Source of the DNA: Arcticibacterium luteifluviistationis
Lineage (GTDB): Bacteria; Bacteroidota; Bacteroidia; Cytophagales; Spirosomataceae
Assembly: GCF_003258705.1 (NCBI RefSeq)
Contig: NZ_CP029480.1
Span: 4,712,001 to 4,776,000 of the forward strand
DNA length: 64,000 nucleotides
Direction: 5' to 3'
Shown: positions 18,207 to 27,061 of the stretch, piece by piece
How the letters are laid out: the number at the start of each line of letters is the position of its first letter
How positions within the stretch are numbered: the stretch's first letter is position 1
Notes under the pieces: model-generated
Seen by the model: only the letters and a program-made list of their open reading frames with translations
What the model was told of the DNA's origin: nothing
Databases searched by the model: none
Program-made: the position numbers and the translations under genes

Positions 18207-19382
18207 TCATATTTGGACGGCGTTTCTTTCTTGTATGATGGCCATGGTTATAAACGCGAGTACCGAGACTACAACGCCAAACATGAAAATGTTATAGGCT
18301 ATTCTTAAGAGTCTGTATTTTCTTCCTAAAACCACGCCTTGTGAGTAAATGTCCCGTGTAAGGGAGCCGTATAAAAATTTCCTATCTTCCATTAATGCCG
18401 ACATTCCGTTAGAAAAATCTTCGAATGGCATTTTATAAAAATTTCCAAAAAACAGAAGATTGACCCTTTTTTCGCTCAAATCTTCTGGCGTAAAAGTACC
18501 ATTGGGTATGGTGGGTCTGGTGGCTAAAATGGAAAAAACCATAGTAACTACACAAACTGAAGAAAGAATCAAATTAGGAATGAAGAGGTATTGGTTCTCG
18601 TCCATTTCTCTGAAGAGAATTGTCAGCACCACAGACAGAATAATAGAAGTAGTGGTAACCATAATATGTGCCTTATTGTCAGCCATGTCGCTCAGTCTTT
18701 GATGATTGTTTGAGCTTATTCTAAACATGGTTTCAATTCCTCTATCTGGTCTTTTAGGAAGCTCTTCTTTAGATTTTGTTTTTCCTTTACCTTTCTTTTT
18801 CTTGAGCTTTGCTATATTCTCAGCTTTTTTATTTGCCAATATATCTTTACCAAATGATGTTTTGAAAGTATGTCCTTCTAATAGTTTGATAGTGCTTTTT
18901 TTCCATTTTTTGTCTGAAATCTTTTCTCCAGAGCAGTGCTCTGTTTCTAGTTTCATGCTCTCATTAAACTTGTCAAAGTCTTCTGTTCCAAAATGGAAAA
19001 GGTCTGCGTCACAAATGATTTCTTGTAAGAGATTTTTTGGGTTTTGAGGTATAGTGGTAGCTTGTATACATTCAGCTATTTCCTGCAAAGTCTCTTTGTC
19101 AATGCTGTATTTGTTTAAGAAATGAATAGTAAAATCTACGCCTCTTTCTTCATGTTCCTCCACTGTTCCATTGCAGTATCCCGTGTCATGAAACCATGCC
19201 GAAGCTGAAACTATAAAAGTGTCTCTTTCATTTAATTTATAATAGCCTGCCAGCATTTTAGCATTGGAGACTACTAGCTGTGTGTGTTTTATACCATGGT
19301 AAATTAAATGGTCGTCCGCATGGGTTTTAATTAATTCACTAACGTAGTTTTCAATATCGTCTAGTATTTCTTGATAATTCAT
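18207..19382 (-). CDS. HD-domain phosphohydrolase fused to a Pycsar-effector-like membrane domain (PycTM)
   Basis: 391 residues. Residues ~20-135 are an HD domain with intact metal ligands: His33 (GIKHTQ), His65-Asp66 (AWFHDTGYCNG), His77 and Asp125 (ICDADLFHFG). A basic linker follows at 190-215 (KKKKGKGKTKSK). The C-terminal half begins DRGIETMFRISSNNHQRLSD and has membrane segments at ~238-257, ~265-287 and ~362-383, the layout of Pycsar system effector (PycTM) proteins, which damage the membrane upon cyclic pyrimidine nucleotide binding in phage defence (family knowledge). The start codon overlaps the stop of the GAF protein gene by 4 bases, so the two are translationally coupled. A nucleotide-responsive membrane protein is the best guess; its ligand is unknown. 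Confidence 0.82.
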   Translation of the reverse strand: MNYQEILDDIENYVSELIKTHADDHLIYHGIKHTQLVVSNAKMLAGYYKLNERDTFIVSASAWFHDTGYCNGTVEEHEERGVDFTIHFLNKYSIDKETLQEIAECIQATTIPQNPKNLLQEIICDADLFHFGTEDFDKFNESMKLETEHCSGEKISDKKWKKSTIKLLEGHTFKTSFGKDILANKKAENIAKLKKKKGKGKTKSKEELPKRPDRGIETMFRISSNNHQRLSDMADNKAHIMVTTTSIILSVVLTILFREMDENQYLFIPNLILSSVCVVTMVFSILATRPTIPNGTFTPEDLSEKRVNLLFFGNFYKMPFEDFSNGMSALMEDRKFLYGSLTRDIYSQGVVLGRKYRLLRIAYNIFMFGVVVSVLAFITMAIIQERNAVQI

Positions 19383-21748
19383 TGAACTATGTTTGTTTCA
19401 GAATTTAAATTTATACCTACTCTTAAAGCTTTTAAGCCATTAACACCTTGAAGGTGTTCTAATTCTAAAAGTTCTAAATCATCTAAGAGCAAACCTTGTG
19501 CCTGTAAATCTTCAATGTACGGAATATATTCAAGAGCAGTTTGGGAATCAAAGTACACCAGGGCTATTTTTCCAGGTTGAGTAAGTCTTTCGTCTTTACC
19601 CTTTAATTTAACTTTATCAATTCGTTTTTTGATGACCTCATATCTAATGTTATAAGAGCCTTCTACATCAAACCTACGCTCATCTTCTCTAAAGCTAATA
19701 TCTATGGAACCAGGGTTAATGAAAATTAACTGGGTGGTTCTTAATGGTAGAGAGAGTTTAGGCAGTAATGCTTCGTTTAATATCGCAATCTCCGCCATAG
19801 AGCTCAGTTGCCATTTTCTAATTTTATCTAAATACTCCTTTTTGAAAGTTTTTTTAGGCTCTATTGATTGACCAATGTAAATGTCATACTCTACGCCGTC
19901 TGTTCTAAATTTTTCAAAATAGGTAGGGAAGTCTTCTTGTAGCTTTCCTTTGCTGTTTTCTAGGTATCTATTTACGGTGGAGTTTATGGTTTGCATGTCG
20001 TTTTCAAAACCTCTTCTATGCAAATGTCCTGTACCAGACTCTTCACTTAAACTAAGATACTTGTCAATCATCTCGCCGGTAGCGGTATGAGTAAGTTCGC
20101 TTTTTACTTCGCTTATGAAGGTGTTAATGTCAATGTCTAAAAAGGCTTGGATTTTTAGTTCGTCACCAGCATATTCGTTTTTAACTATTCGGTCCAAAAA
20201 CTTTTCACTTCGAGCTATTAATTTATCGGTCAAACCATGTTTAACATGTTTCTGGATATAATTGAGGGTGTTAAGTAGAGCACTTATTTGGAAAGTGAAA
20301 TCTAAATGCTGGGCATTATTTCTTTCAATAGTAGAGTTTCTAACATCTATTGCCCCATAAAGTGGATAAACATCCTTAAAAGCAATGGTCTCCACATTCT
20401 TTATCAAGGAGTCGTTAAGCCTTTCTTCCATGTAATGTAGAGCGGCTTCTTTAAATTTCCATTCCACGGCCCCTTGTAAGAAAGTATACTTTTCTCTAAT
20501 TATTGTTTCTATTTTCTGATTAAACTCAGCTATATCGTGTTCCAAACTCTGTGCTATAATGGATATAGCGGAATGAAGTCTTCCCATTACCATTTCATTA
20601 ATGGCGTTTTTTTCTTTGGAGTAGACTATTAATAGTCCAACTACATTTTTTTTGCACAAGACAGGAATGATTGCCATTGACTTGAATTCGCTTTTTAGAA
20701 CCTTCAGGTCAAACTCATTTCCTCCACACGCAGTATCCAAGGAAGGTTTGAAAATCATGCAAGGGTTTTTGAAATACTCTTTGCAGAAATTTATATAAAT
20801 GTTTTGTGCAGTGTCTCCATTAAATGTATGTCTGAAAAGCTGGCTGTTACAAAGTGTGTCAGGATTCAGAACTATGTCATCGTTGACCTTAAGAAGGGGA
20901 ACTAGGTCAAAACAAAGGTTAGCGTTTCCAGTAAGGTTTTTTAGAGAATTAAGAATCTCTTCATGGTAGCTGTTGTTTTCAAAAGAAGCCCTGTCAATAA
21001 TAAGGCTTTTGATGTGTTCCACTGATTGAGGAACGGTAACATCTTCAAGTTTTATAACGGAGAAGCCTTCAAATTTAAATTGAGATAAGGGTAGTATTCT
21101 TAAAATGGAGCTTACGTCAAAGTCTTTTTGCCAAGACTCTCTTAATTCCAGAATGTCAAAATCGGGAAGCTTCCCTTTTGGGCTTATTTTAACAAAAGTA
21201 TTATCCACATCTAGCTTATAATACTTCTTTAGAGTGGAATCAGGGGCTTTGATGCAGATGATGGCTGGCTGTGTTGGTTTCTGAGGGAAACCGTAAAGTT
21301 TTTCTAGAATTAAAGAATAAACCTGGATAATGTCTTTTTTTGATGAGGGTTCGTATTCTTCTAAAGCTTCATAGTCGAGGCATTGACTTTCCTTTTTTAA
21401 AAGTAAATTATAAAAGGAATCTGTTCCGTAAAAAGGAGTAGCTCTTAAAGGACTACTAAAAGCTAATTTCACATCTGATTCGTCAGAGGCGGGTGGAACT
21501 AAAAAGTTATATATTTCTTTAAAAATACTTTCGTGTTCGTGGGTCTTGTCAATCGGTATATTCTCTTGAAGGTCAGTGTCTTTCTCTAATTTGACCAGTA
21601 GGCTTTCAAAATAAGCTTTATTGATGGAGCTTGAATTTGCAATTTTCCTCTTAATAAATGTAACGAGAGGCTGTATAGAGATATGAGCTTCTAAATCTTT
21701 TAATCCAAATTTAGAATCCTTGGAAACATTGAGTAGTAGGCTTTTCAT
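19379..21748 (-). CDS. large GAF-domain protein coupled to HD-PycTM
   Basis: 789 residues with neither a signal peptide nor membrane segments, so cytoplasmic. The central ~265-405 region looks like a GAF ligand-sensing domain (MAIIPVLCKKNVVGLLIVYS, then a long helix up to ~420). Residues 461-480 read YPLYGAIDVRNSTIERNNAQ, conserved-looking and faintly like the first metal motif of class III nucleotide cyclases (by eye, weak). Residues ~620-760 are a mixed alpha/beta region (DGVEYDIYIGQSI, INPGSIDISFREDERRFDVE). The flanks are mostly helical. The gene overlaps the HD-PycTM start by 4 bases. I cannot assign an enzymatic activity; a sensor controlling its partner is the likely role. Confidence 0.78.
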   Translation of the reverse strand: MKSLLLNVSKDSKFGLKDLEAHISIQPLVTFIKRKIANSSSINKAYFESLLVKLEKDTDLQENIPIDKTHEHESIFKEIYNFLVPPASDESDVKLAFSSPLRATPFYGTDSFYNLLLKKESQCLDYEALEEYEPSSKKDIIQVYSLILEKLYGFPQKPTQPAIICIKAPDSTLKKYYKLDVDNTFVKISPKGKLPDFDILELRESWQKDFDVSSILRILPLSQFKFEGFSVIKLEDVTVPQSVEHIKSLIIDRASFENNSYHEEILNSLKNLTGNANLCFDLVPLLKVNDDIVLNPDTLCNSQLFRHTFNGDTAQNIYINFCKEYFKNPCMIFKPSLDTACGGNEFDLKVLKSEFKSMAIIPVLCKKNVVGLLIVYSKEKNAINEMVMGRLHSAISIIAQSLEHDIAEFNQKIETIIREKYTFLQGAVEWKFKEAALHYMEERLNDSLIKNVETIAFKDVYPLYGAIDVRNSTIERNNAQHLDFTFQISALLNTLNYIQKHVKHGLTDKLIARSEKFLDRIVKNEYAGDELKIQAFLDIDINTFISEVKSELTHTATGEMIDKYLSLSEESGTGHLHRRGFENDMQTINSTVNRYLENSKGKLQEDFPTYFEKFRTDGVEYDIYIGQSIEPKKTFKKEYLDKIRKWQLSSMAEIAILNEALLPKLSLPLRTTQLIFINPGSIDISFREDERRFDVEGSYNIRYEVIKKRIDKVKLKGKDERLTQPGKIALVYFDSQTALEYIPYIEDLQAQGLLLDDLELLELEHLQGVNGLKALRVGINLNSETNIVQ

Positions 21749-22001
21749 TGATGAAGTAACAGTCTGGCTATAGAAAGTAATTTAGGTTTTTAGAATCGGT
21801 AAAGGCATTTGAATGTAACAAAAGAGAGGTTGGCTTTTTAAGTATCTACGATAGGTACATCTTAGAAGTTTGAGTAAACCACGTTTCCAATTTGCAGATA
21901 AACATTTTATTATGCGTTTATTGCTTTAGGTTGATTAAACATTTATTAGAGTCTATTTGGTTCGGGATATGTTTTCCTGATAGAATAAGGTTTGGTAAAC
22001 G

Positions 22002-22031
22002 AAAAAAGCAGCCCCTTATAGAGGGCTGCTT
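22002..22031 (-). terminator. terminator of the RskA-like lipoprotein gene
   Basis: Stem AAGCAGCCC paired with GGGCTGCTT around a short loop, followed on the minus strand by a T run (A run at 22002-22007 on the plus strand). It sits 26 bases after the lipoprotein stop. The other bases between 21749 and 22056 are AT-rich and must hold the promoter of the GAF gene; I see nothing else in them. Confidence 0.8.
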
Positions 22032-22056
22032 ACTTACTTAAACTTTGACTTGAATC

Positions 22057-22935
22057 TTATTTGCTTACTGTACCAGTAGGGAAACTTAGGTTTTGTCCCA
22101 TGTCTAATAGGCTGTGAACTGGAGCGTCTGCTGCAATTTGACCTACAAGAGGTTTTAATGTAAATGGAGCGGGGCTATTATCTGGAAATGGCTCTATGCT
22201 GATTACGCCAGCACCACCTTGAAGGTTGGTAGGAAATGTCATTCCTGATGGAGCGTTTGCTACAAAATCTTCTCCAGGGAAAGGAGGTGTTCCACCTGCT
22301 CCTTTAAATGGTTCGCCGCTGTCTGCTCCAGATATGCTAGTAAACGTTCCACTACTTACCGGTGTACCGTTTATTACTGCCCAGCCTTCATATACCCATC
22401 CTTCTGGAAGTGTTGGTAAAGTAAGGGTAGCCGTTGGACCAGATGGGTCTAACCACCAAATTCCGCTTGTTTCATCATCCATAGTTTCGGTTGATGGCGT
22501 TGCCAAAATGAATTGACCAGCGGCTGTTGAAAAATCATTTCCTAAAGCAGCTGCATGACTGATGTTAAGGTCCGCTGAAGTAGAAGAAAAGTCTCCTGCT
22601 AAAATGTGAATTTTAGAAGGGGCAGGGTCTGCGTCGTTTGCGGGCTCTATAGTTAGTACAAATGTGCTACCCGCGTCTAAAATTTCTTGGTCTAAACTAA
22701 ATTGTGATTGAGATAAAGCCCCAGAGCCGTTGACAGTGAATATACCCGTAGAAACTGGGCCTGATGGTGTAATTAGCCACCCTTCGTAAACGGCTTCAGA
22801 ACCCAAATCTTCTAAACCTTGAATATTTAAAGTTAATGCTCCGTTTTGTGCTACGGGCTCGTCATCATTGTCGCAGGCGGTAAAAGCTAAAGCCATAAAT
22901 GCTAATGCGAAAGTTTTTAAGTGTCCTTTTTTCAT
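22057..22935 (-). CDS. lipoprotein with two RskA-like (anti-sigma-K C-terminal) domains
   Basis: About 292 residues from the start MKKGHLKTFALAFMALAFTAC, chosen because it begins directly at the lipoprotein signal; an ATG at 22968 adds 11 residues. The mature part has two similar domains. Each begins VYEGWLI or VYEGWAV, then GPVSTGIFT or GTPVSSGTFT, and ends FVLTIEPANDADPAPS or VISIEPFPDNSPAPF. This is the strand pattern of the extracytoplasmic domain of anti-sigma-K factors (YxxWLI...G.F......xxEP..G.P.P), but there is no cytoplasmic sigma-binding part and no transmembrane helix. Probably a periplasmic or outer-membrane lipoprotein; ligand unknown. Confidence 0.75.
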   Translation of the reverse strand: MKKGHLKTFALAFMALAFTACDNDDEPVAQNGALTLNIQGLEDLGSEAVYEGWLITPSGPVSTGIFTVNGSGALSQSQFSLDQEILDAGSTFVLTIEPANDADPAPSKIHILAGDFSSTSADLNISHAAALGNDFSTAAGQFILATPSTETMDDETSGIWWLDPSGPTATLTLPTLPEGWVYEGWAVINGTPVSSGTFTSISGADSGEPFKGAGGTPPFPGEDFVANAPSGMTFPTNLQGGAGVISIEPFPDNSPAPFTLKPLVGQIAADAPVHSLLDMGQNLSFPTGTVSK

Positions 22936-23189
22936 ATCCCTTATTTTGTTAATTGTTAAACTTGACACAAAGGAAAAGAGAAGGTATTACGTGAAAGTGT
23001 CAGAATTATAACAAAACTATCACGGTGCATTTTAATGAAGTTCGGTTTCATTAGGTGAACCCTAAATAAATAATATTCGTAAGTCTTAACTCACCTTTTA
23101 ATGAGGTTTGCCCTTTGTGATAGTTCTGTGATACTTAAAAGTTTACTTTGAATTCTCCGAGGACATACTTTTAAAATTAACCTAAAAAC

Positions 23190-23891
23190 ATGCCTAGAGC
23201 TTTAGTAATAGAAGACGACCATAAAATAGCCGAATTGATAAAAATCCATTTGAAGGATTTGCATTATGAGATAGACCATACGTTGGATGGTTTAGAAGGA
23301 TATGAAATGGCAAAAAAGACAAATTACTGCCTAATAATTTTAGATTTAATGCTTCCGTCAATGGATGGAATGGAGGTTTGTAGAAAAATTAGGGCAAATG
23401 ATATTGCTTCGCCAATAATCATGGTAACCGCAAAATCCGAAGAAATAGACCGCGTGCTAGGTTTAGAAACTGGAGCAGATGATTATATCGTGAAACCATT
23501 TGGTGTGAGAGAATTTCAAGCGAGGGTAAAAGCAGTTTTGCGGAGGTCTTTAGGGAAGTTTGAAAATCAATCTTCTACAAATAATCAGATTATTGAAGCT
23601 GATGGTTTAAGTATTGATTTAGACAAACGTTCCGTTCAAAAGGAAGGAATAAGAATAGAACTTACACCAAAGGAGTTTGATTTGCTTTCGCTTTTGGCGG
23701 CTAGTCCAGGAAAGAGTTTTAATCGTCAAAGCCTCCTGAATTTAGTTTGGGGCTATGATTTTGAGGGTTATGAACATACGGTCAATTCTCATATCAACAG
23801 AGTTCGTGCTAAAATAGAAAATGACATGAACAAGCCCAGTTACATTTTGACAAGCTGGGGATACGGTTATCGTTTCAACGAAAATATTTAG
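23190..23891 (+). CDS. OmpR/PhoB-family response regulator
   Basis: 233 residues. Receiver domain at 1-115: acidic pocket EDD (8-10), phosphorylation site Asp52 (LDLMLPSMDG), Thr80 (MVTAKS) and Lys102 (VKPFGVREF). DNA-binding winged helix at ~135-230, with LTPKEFDLLSLLAASPGKSF, VWGYDFEGYEHTVNSHINR and a C-terminal SWGYGYRF hairpin. Three bases separate the stop from the histidine kinase start, so they form one operon and a cognate pair. The kinase senses outside the cytoplasm, so envelope or solute signals are likely; targets unknown. Confidence 0.95.
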   Translation: MPRALVIEDDHKIAELIKIHLKDLHYEIDHTLDGLEGYEMAKKTNYCLIILDLMLPSMDGMEVCRKIRANDIASPIIMVTAKSEEIDRVLGLETGADDYIVKPFGVREFQARVKAVLRRSLGKFENQSSTNNQIIEADGLSIDLDKRSVQKEGIRIELTPKEFDLLSLLAASPGKSFNRQSLLNLVWGYDFEGYEHTVNSHINRVRAKIENDMNKPSYILTSWGYGYRFNENI

Positions 23892-23894
23892 AAG

Positions 23895-25361
23895 ATGAAT
23901 AATAAGTTTTTCATACGTCTCTCACTTTCTATGTTGTTTGTGTTGCTCCTTTTTGGTGCAGCCATGACGTATATAAGTTTTGTGACTACCCGAAATTATC
24001 AAGAAGAAGCCAATCAGAAACTGCATGCACATTTGGCTCAGTTTACTATAGACCATTTGGAGACTTTTAATGAAGAAGGCACATTAGATACTTCTGCCAT
24101 TCAGAAAGTTATGGAGTCTATGATGATTATAAATCCAGATGTGGAGGTTTATTTGTTAGATACCACTGGCGGAATTATGGCCCATGTAGCACCATATAAA
24201 AAAGTGGTACGGGAAGAGGTTAGTTTAAAACCTGTGCTGAGTTTTATAGAAGATAAAGGGCAAAATTTTATCAAAGGAGATGACCCAAGAGACTTTGCTA
24301 AGTCAAAGATTTTCTCAGCAGCACCAATTTTACAAAACGATGTGCTTAGGGGTTATTATTATATCATTTTGGTTTCGGAAGAGCGAGAATCTGTTTTTGC
24401 AGGACTTTTAGGAACCTATACCATGGATACTTTTTTGAGGTTGCTAGCCTTGGCGGTGGTACTAGCTTTACTGTTAGGTTTCTTCATTATTTGGTATCAA
24501 ACCAAGCATTTAAGTGCCATTACCAATGGAATGGCTCAGTTTGAATCGGGTGATTTCAGTACTCGGATAGAAAAAGATGAGCGAAGTATGTTTAGCGGAA
24601 TTTCTGAAACGTTTAATGATATGGCAGGTCAAATTCAATTGCAGTTTGATAAAATAAAGTCGATTGATAATTTTAGAAGAGAACTGGTAGCTAATATTTC
24701 TCACGACTTACGTACGCCACTTTCTATCATTCAAGGTTTTACGGAGACTTTGCAGTTGAAAAAGAATGAAATCTCAGAAAAGGAAGAGAGTCAATATCTA
24801 GAGAATATTGGAGAGAGTACTAAGAAATTGAAAGGTCTGGTGAATCAACTTTTTGAGCTTTCTAAACTTGAGAATAATCAAATTCAACTAGAAAAAGAGC
24901 CCTTTCCTTTGGACGAACTTGCCTATGATTTGATGGCGAGGTATGACGTTTTATTTAAAGAGAAAAATATAGAATTGGAGTTTGTAAGAAACCCTGAAAC
25001 ACAATTAGTTTACGGAGATATTTCTTTGGTAGAAAGGGTGATTCAAAATTTGGTAGATAATGCTCTCAAATTTACTCCAGTAGGAGGTAAGATAAAATTA
25101 GAGGTTGGCTCTAGTGATACTCAAAATGTGTTGTTTAGTATCAGTGATACAGGTTCTGGGATAGCAGAGAAAGACCTTTCTGTGATTTTTGAGAGATACC
25201 ATACCGAAACCAAAGACCAAACTCGTGTAAAGGGAACAGGCTTAGGTTTGGCGATAGCTAGTAAGATTATTGAACTGCATAATAGCAGTATTAAGGTCAG
25301 TAGTAAGGTAAATCAAGGAACCAGTTTTAGCTTTAACTTGCCGGCGTATGTGGTGGCTTAA
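23895..25361 (+). CDS. membrane sensor histidine kinase, partner of the regulator at 23190
   Basis: 488 residues. Transmembrane segments at ~10-30 and ~180-200 enclose a ~150-residue periplasmic sensor. A HAMP domain follows (~201-255). The dimerisation box NISHDLRTPLSIIQGF carries the phosphorylated His270. The ATPase domain has N box NLVDNALKFTP (Asn389), G1 ISDTGSGI (Asp418) and G2 GTGLGLAIASKI. No receiver or PAS domain. A terminator shared with the converging susD follows at 25392. Confidence 0.95.
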   Translation: MNNKFFIRLSLSMLFVLLLFGAAMTYISFVTTRNYQEEANQKLHAHLAQFTIDHLETFNEEGTLDTSAIQKVMESMMIINPDVEVYLLDTTGGIMAHVAPYKKVVREEVSLKPVLSFIEDKGQNFIKGDDPRDFAKSKIFSAAPILQNDVLRGYYYIILVSEERESVFAGLLGTYTMDTFLRLLALAVVLALLLGFFIIWYQTKHLSAITNGMAQFESGDFSTRIEKDERSMFSGISETFNDMAGQIQLQFDKIKSIDNFRRELVANISHDLRTPLSIIQGFTETLQLKKNEISEKEESQYLENIGESTKKLKGLVNQLFELSKLENNQIQLEKEPFPLDELAYDLMARYDVLFKEKNIELEFVRNPETQLVYGDISLVERVIQNLVDNALKFTPVGGKIKLEVGSSDTQNVLFSISDTGSGIAEKDLSVIFERYHTETKDQTRVKGTGLGLAIASKIIELHNSSIKVSSKVNQGTSFSFNLPAYVVA

Positions 25362-25391
25362 GGCTTAGGGAACTGTAAGTAGAAAAGCAAA

Positions 25392-25431
25392 AAAGAAGGC
25401 AGCCTACAAGTATTGTAAGCTGCCTTTCTTT
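25392..25431. terminator. bidirectional terminator between the histidine kinase and SusD
   Basis: A long stem (AAAGAAGGCAGCCTAC against GTAAGCTGCCTTTCTTT, one bulge) flanked by A and T runs. It sits between converging genes, 31 bases after the kinase stop and 18 before the susD stop, and can serve both. Confidence 0.8.
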
Positions 25432-25448
25432 ATGAATATGAAATAGGT

Positions 25449-27050
25449 TTACCAGCCTGGGGTTTGCTTGTAAACACCATTACTTCTTGATAGCTCATTA
25501 GAGCTAAGAGGCCATGCCATATGCTTGGCAGGGTTGAAGCTTCTAGCAGGCCAAACTTCTTCAACGGTAAATGAAGAGTTTGGGTCTGTTTTGTTTTCAT
25601 GAATTCTTCCATGAAGTGGAGCATTGATTACATCCACGTCACCCCATCTTTTTAAATCCGCTAATCTATCTGTCCATTCGCAGGCAAGCTCTACACGTCT
25701 TTCGTGCTTAAGATCGTCCATGGTTGGGCTAGAAATAGGGCTCAAGCCAACTCTAGCACGTACTTCATTTAAAGGATCAGCGGCTTCGCTTGATTTACCC
25801 ATTTGAATTAAGGCTTCGGCTTTGAATAGCAAAATCTCTGCGTATCTAATCAGCGATAGGTTAAGGGCAGTTGTAGGATAATTACCACTCTGATTAATTT
25901 TCGAGTTAGTTCCTGCGTCTTCATTGGTACCGTAGCTGTAAGGGTCCATGTATTTGTTAATCTGGAAACCAGAAAGGCTATTGGTAGAGTAGTATTCACG
26001 CTCTACACCAAAGTAGGTGAATTTGTCACCAAACTTTAAAATAGTAACCTCACGGCGAGGGTCGTTTTCTTCATACTCTTGGTAAAGTTCTTCGGTTGGT
26101 TGGAAATAACCCCATCCGTTAAAAACACCCCATCCTTTGTTTTCTAAAATTACACCAGGGAATTCAGAACCCCCTTGGATTCCTGAAGTGACAGACCATA
26201 TGTATTCTGGACCCCAGTTTTGACCATCGGTAAATACCGCTCTGTAGTTTGCTTCGTTACTTTCTTGACCTGTTACCAAAGCTCTTTGCCCTTCATTTTT
26301 GATTTTATCGGCTAATGCTGGTACTTTTTCCCATTTCGAATCGTCATACTGTGCCCAGTAAGCGTAAGTTTTAACCATGTATGCCCATGCTGCTGATTTG
26401 TGAGCACGACCTTGGTCTTCTCCACCATATGTTTGAAATAATGGTAACAAGTCTGCTGCTTTTTCTAAATCAGAGATTATCTGAGCATAGTTGTCAGTAA
26501 CAGAGGCTAATTGCGGAGGTATTCTTTCTCCAAATCCTTCGTTTTCAACGCCATCATAAGGCACACCTTGGTCTTTGTGACCCCATAGGTAAGCTGCCCA
26601 AAAATGGGAAAAAGCTCTAATAAAGTAAGCTTCTCCTAAAGAACGCTGTCTCAGTTCTTCAGAAATGTTGGTAGCACCTTGAACGCCTTCAATAGCTTGA
26701 TTGGCCTTGTTCATCATCCAGTACATGTCTTCAAAAGCTGTAGCCATGTATCCTTCATTTCCTGTAGGAATAAAGTTTTTGATGTTTTCAGCATCTGCTT
26801 TAGAACGTCCTACTACTAAATCATCACTAGCGTTTTGCATCCAGAATAAATCTCTACCCCAGGTAGATTCCCATCTAAATGGTACATAAATAGCTGCAAT
26901 ACCCTTGATGACATCATCTTCACTATCCCAAAAATAGGCTGTGGTAGATGCTCCATTAGGTTTTGTGTCTACCCATTCTTTATCGCATGAGCTTATGCTC
27001 ATCAAAAGGCATAAGCCTATTAGAATTGTATATTTTATTTGAAACTTCAT
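25449..27050 (-). CDS. SusD/RagB-family outer-membrane nutrient-binding lipoprotein
   Basis: 533 residues. Lipoprotein signal MKFQIKYTILIGLCLLMSISSC with Cys22. Typical SusD features: YFWDSEDDVIKGIAAIY at the start, the TPR-like region EELRQRSLGEAYFIRAFSHF and AYLWGHKDQGVPY, then NLSLIRYAEILLFKAEALIQ and DDLKHERRVELACEWTDRLA, and the family ending MAWPLSSNELSRSNGVYKQT. It caps the SusC transporter encoded 11 bases upstream and binds the incoming glycan. No glycoside hydrolase gene is adjacent, so the substrate cannot be read from context. Confidence 0.95.
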   Translation of the reverse strand: MKFQIKYTILIGLCLLMSISSCDKEWVDTKPNGASTTAYFWDSEDDVIKGIAAIYVPFRWESTWGRDLFWMQNASDDLVVGRSKADAENIKNFIPTGNEGYMATAFEDMYWMMNKANQAIEGVQGATNISEELRQRSLGEAYFIRAFSHFWAAYLWGHKDQGVPYDGVENEGFGERIPPQLASVTDNYAQIISDLEKAADLLPLFQTYGGEDQGRAHKSAAWAYMVKTYAYWAQYDDSKWEKVPALADKIKNEGQRALVTGQESNEANYRAVFTDGQNWGPEYIWSVTSGIQGGSEFPGVILENKGWGVFNGWGYFQPTEELYQEYEENDPRREVTILKFGDKFTYFGVEREYYSTNSLSGFQINKYMDPYSYGTNEDAGTNSKINQSGNYPTTALNLSLIRYAEILLFKAEALIQMGKSSEAADPLNEVRARVGLSPISSPTMDDLKHERRVELACEWTDRLADLKRWGDVDVINAPLHGRIHENKTDPNSSFTVEEVWPARSFNPAKHMAWPLSSNELSRSNGVYKQTPGW

Positions 27051-27061
27051 TATTGTAATAA

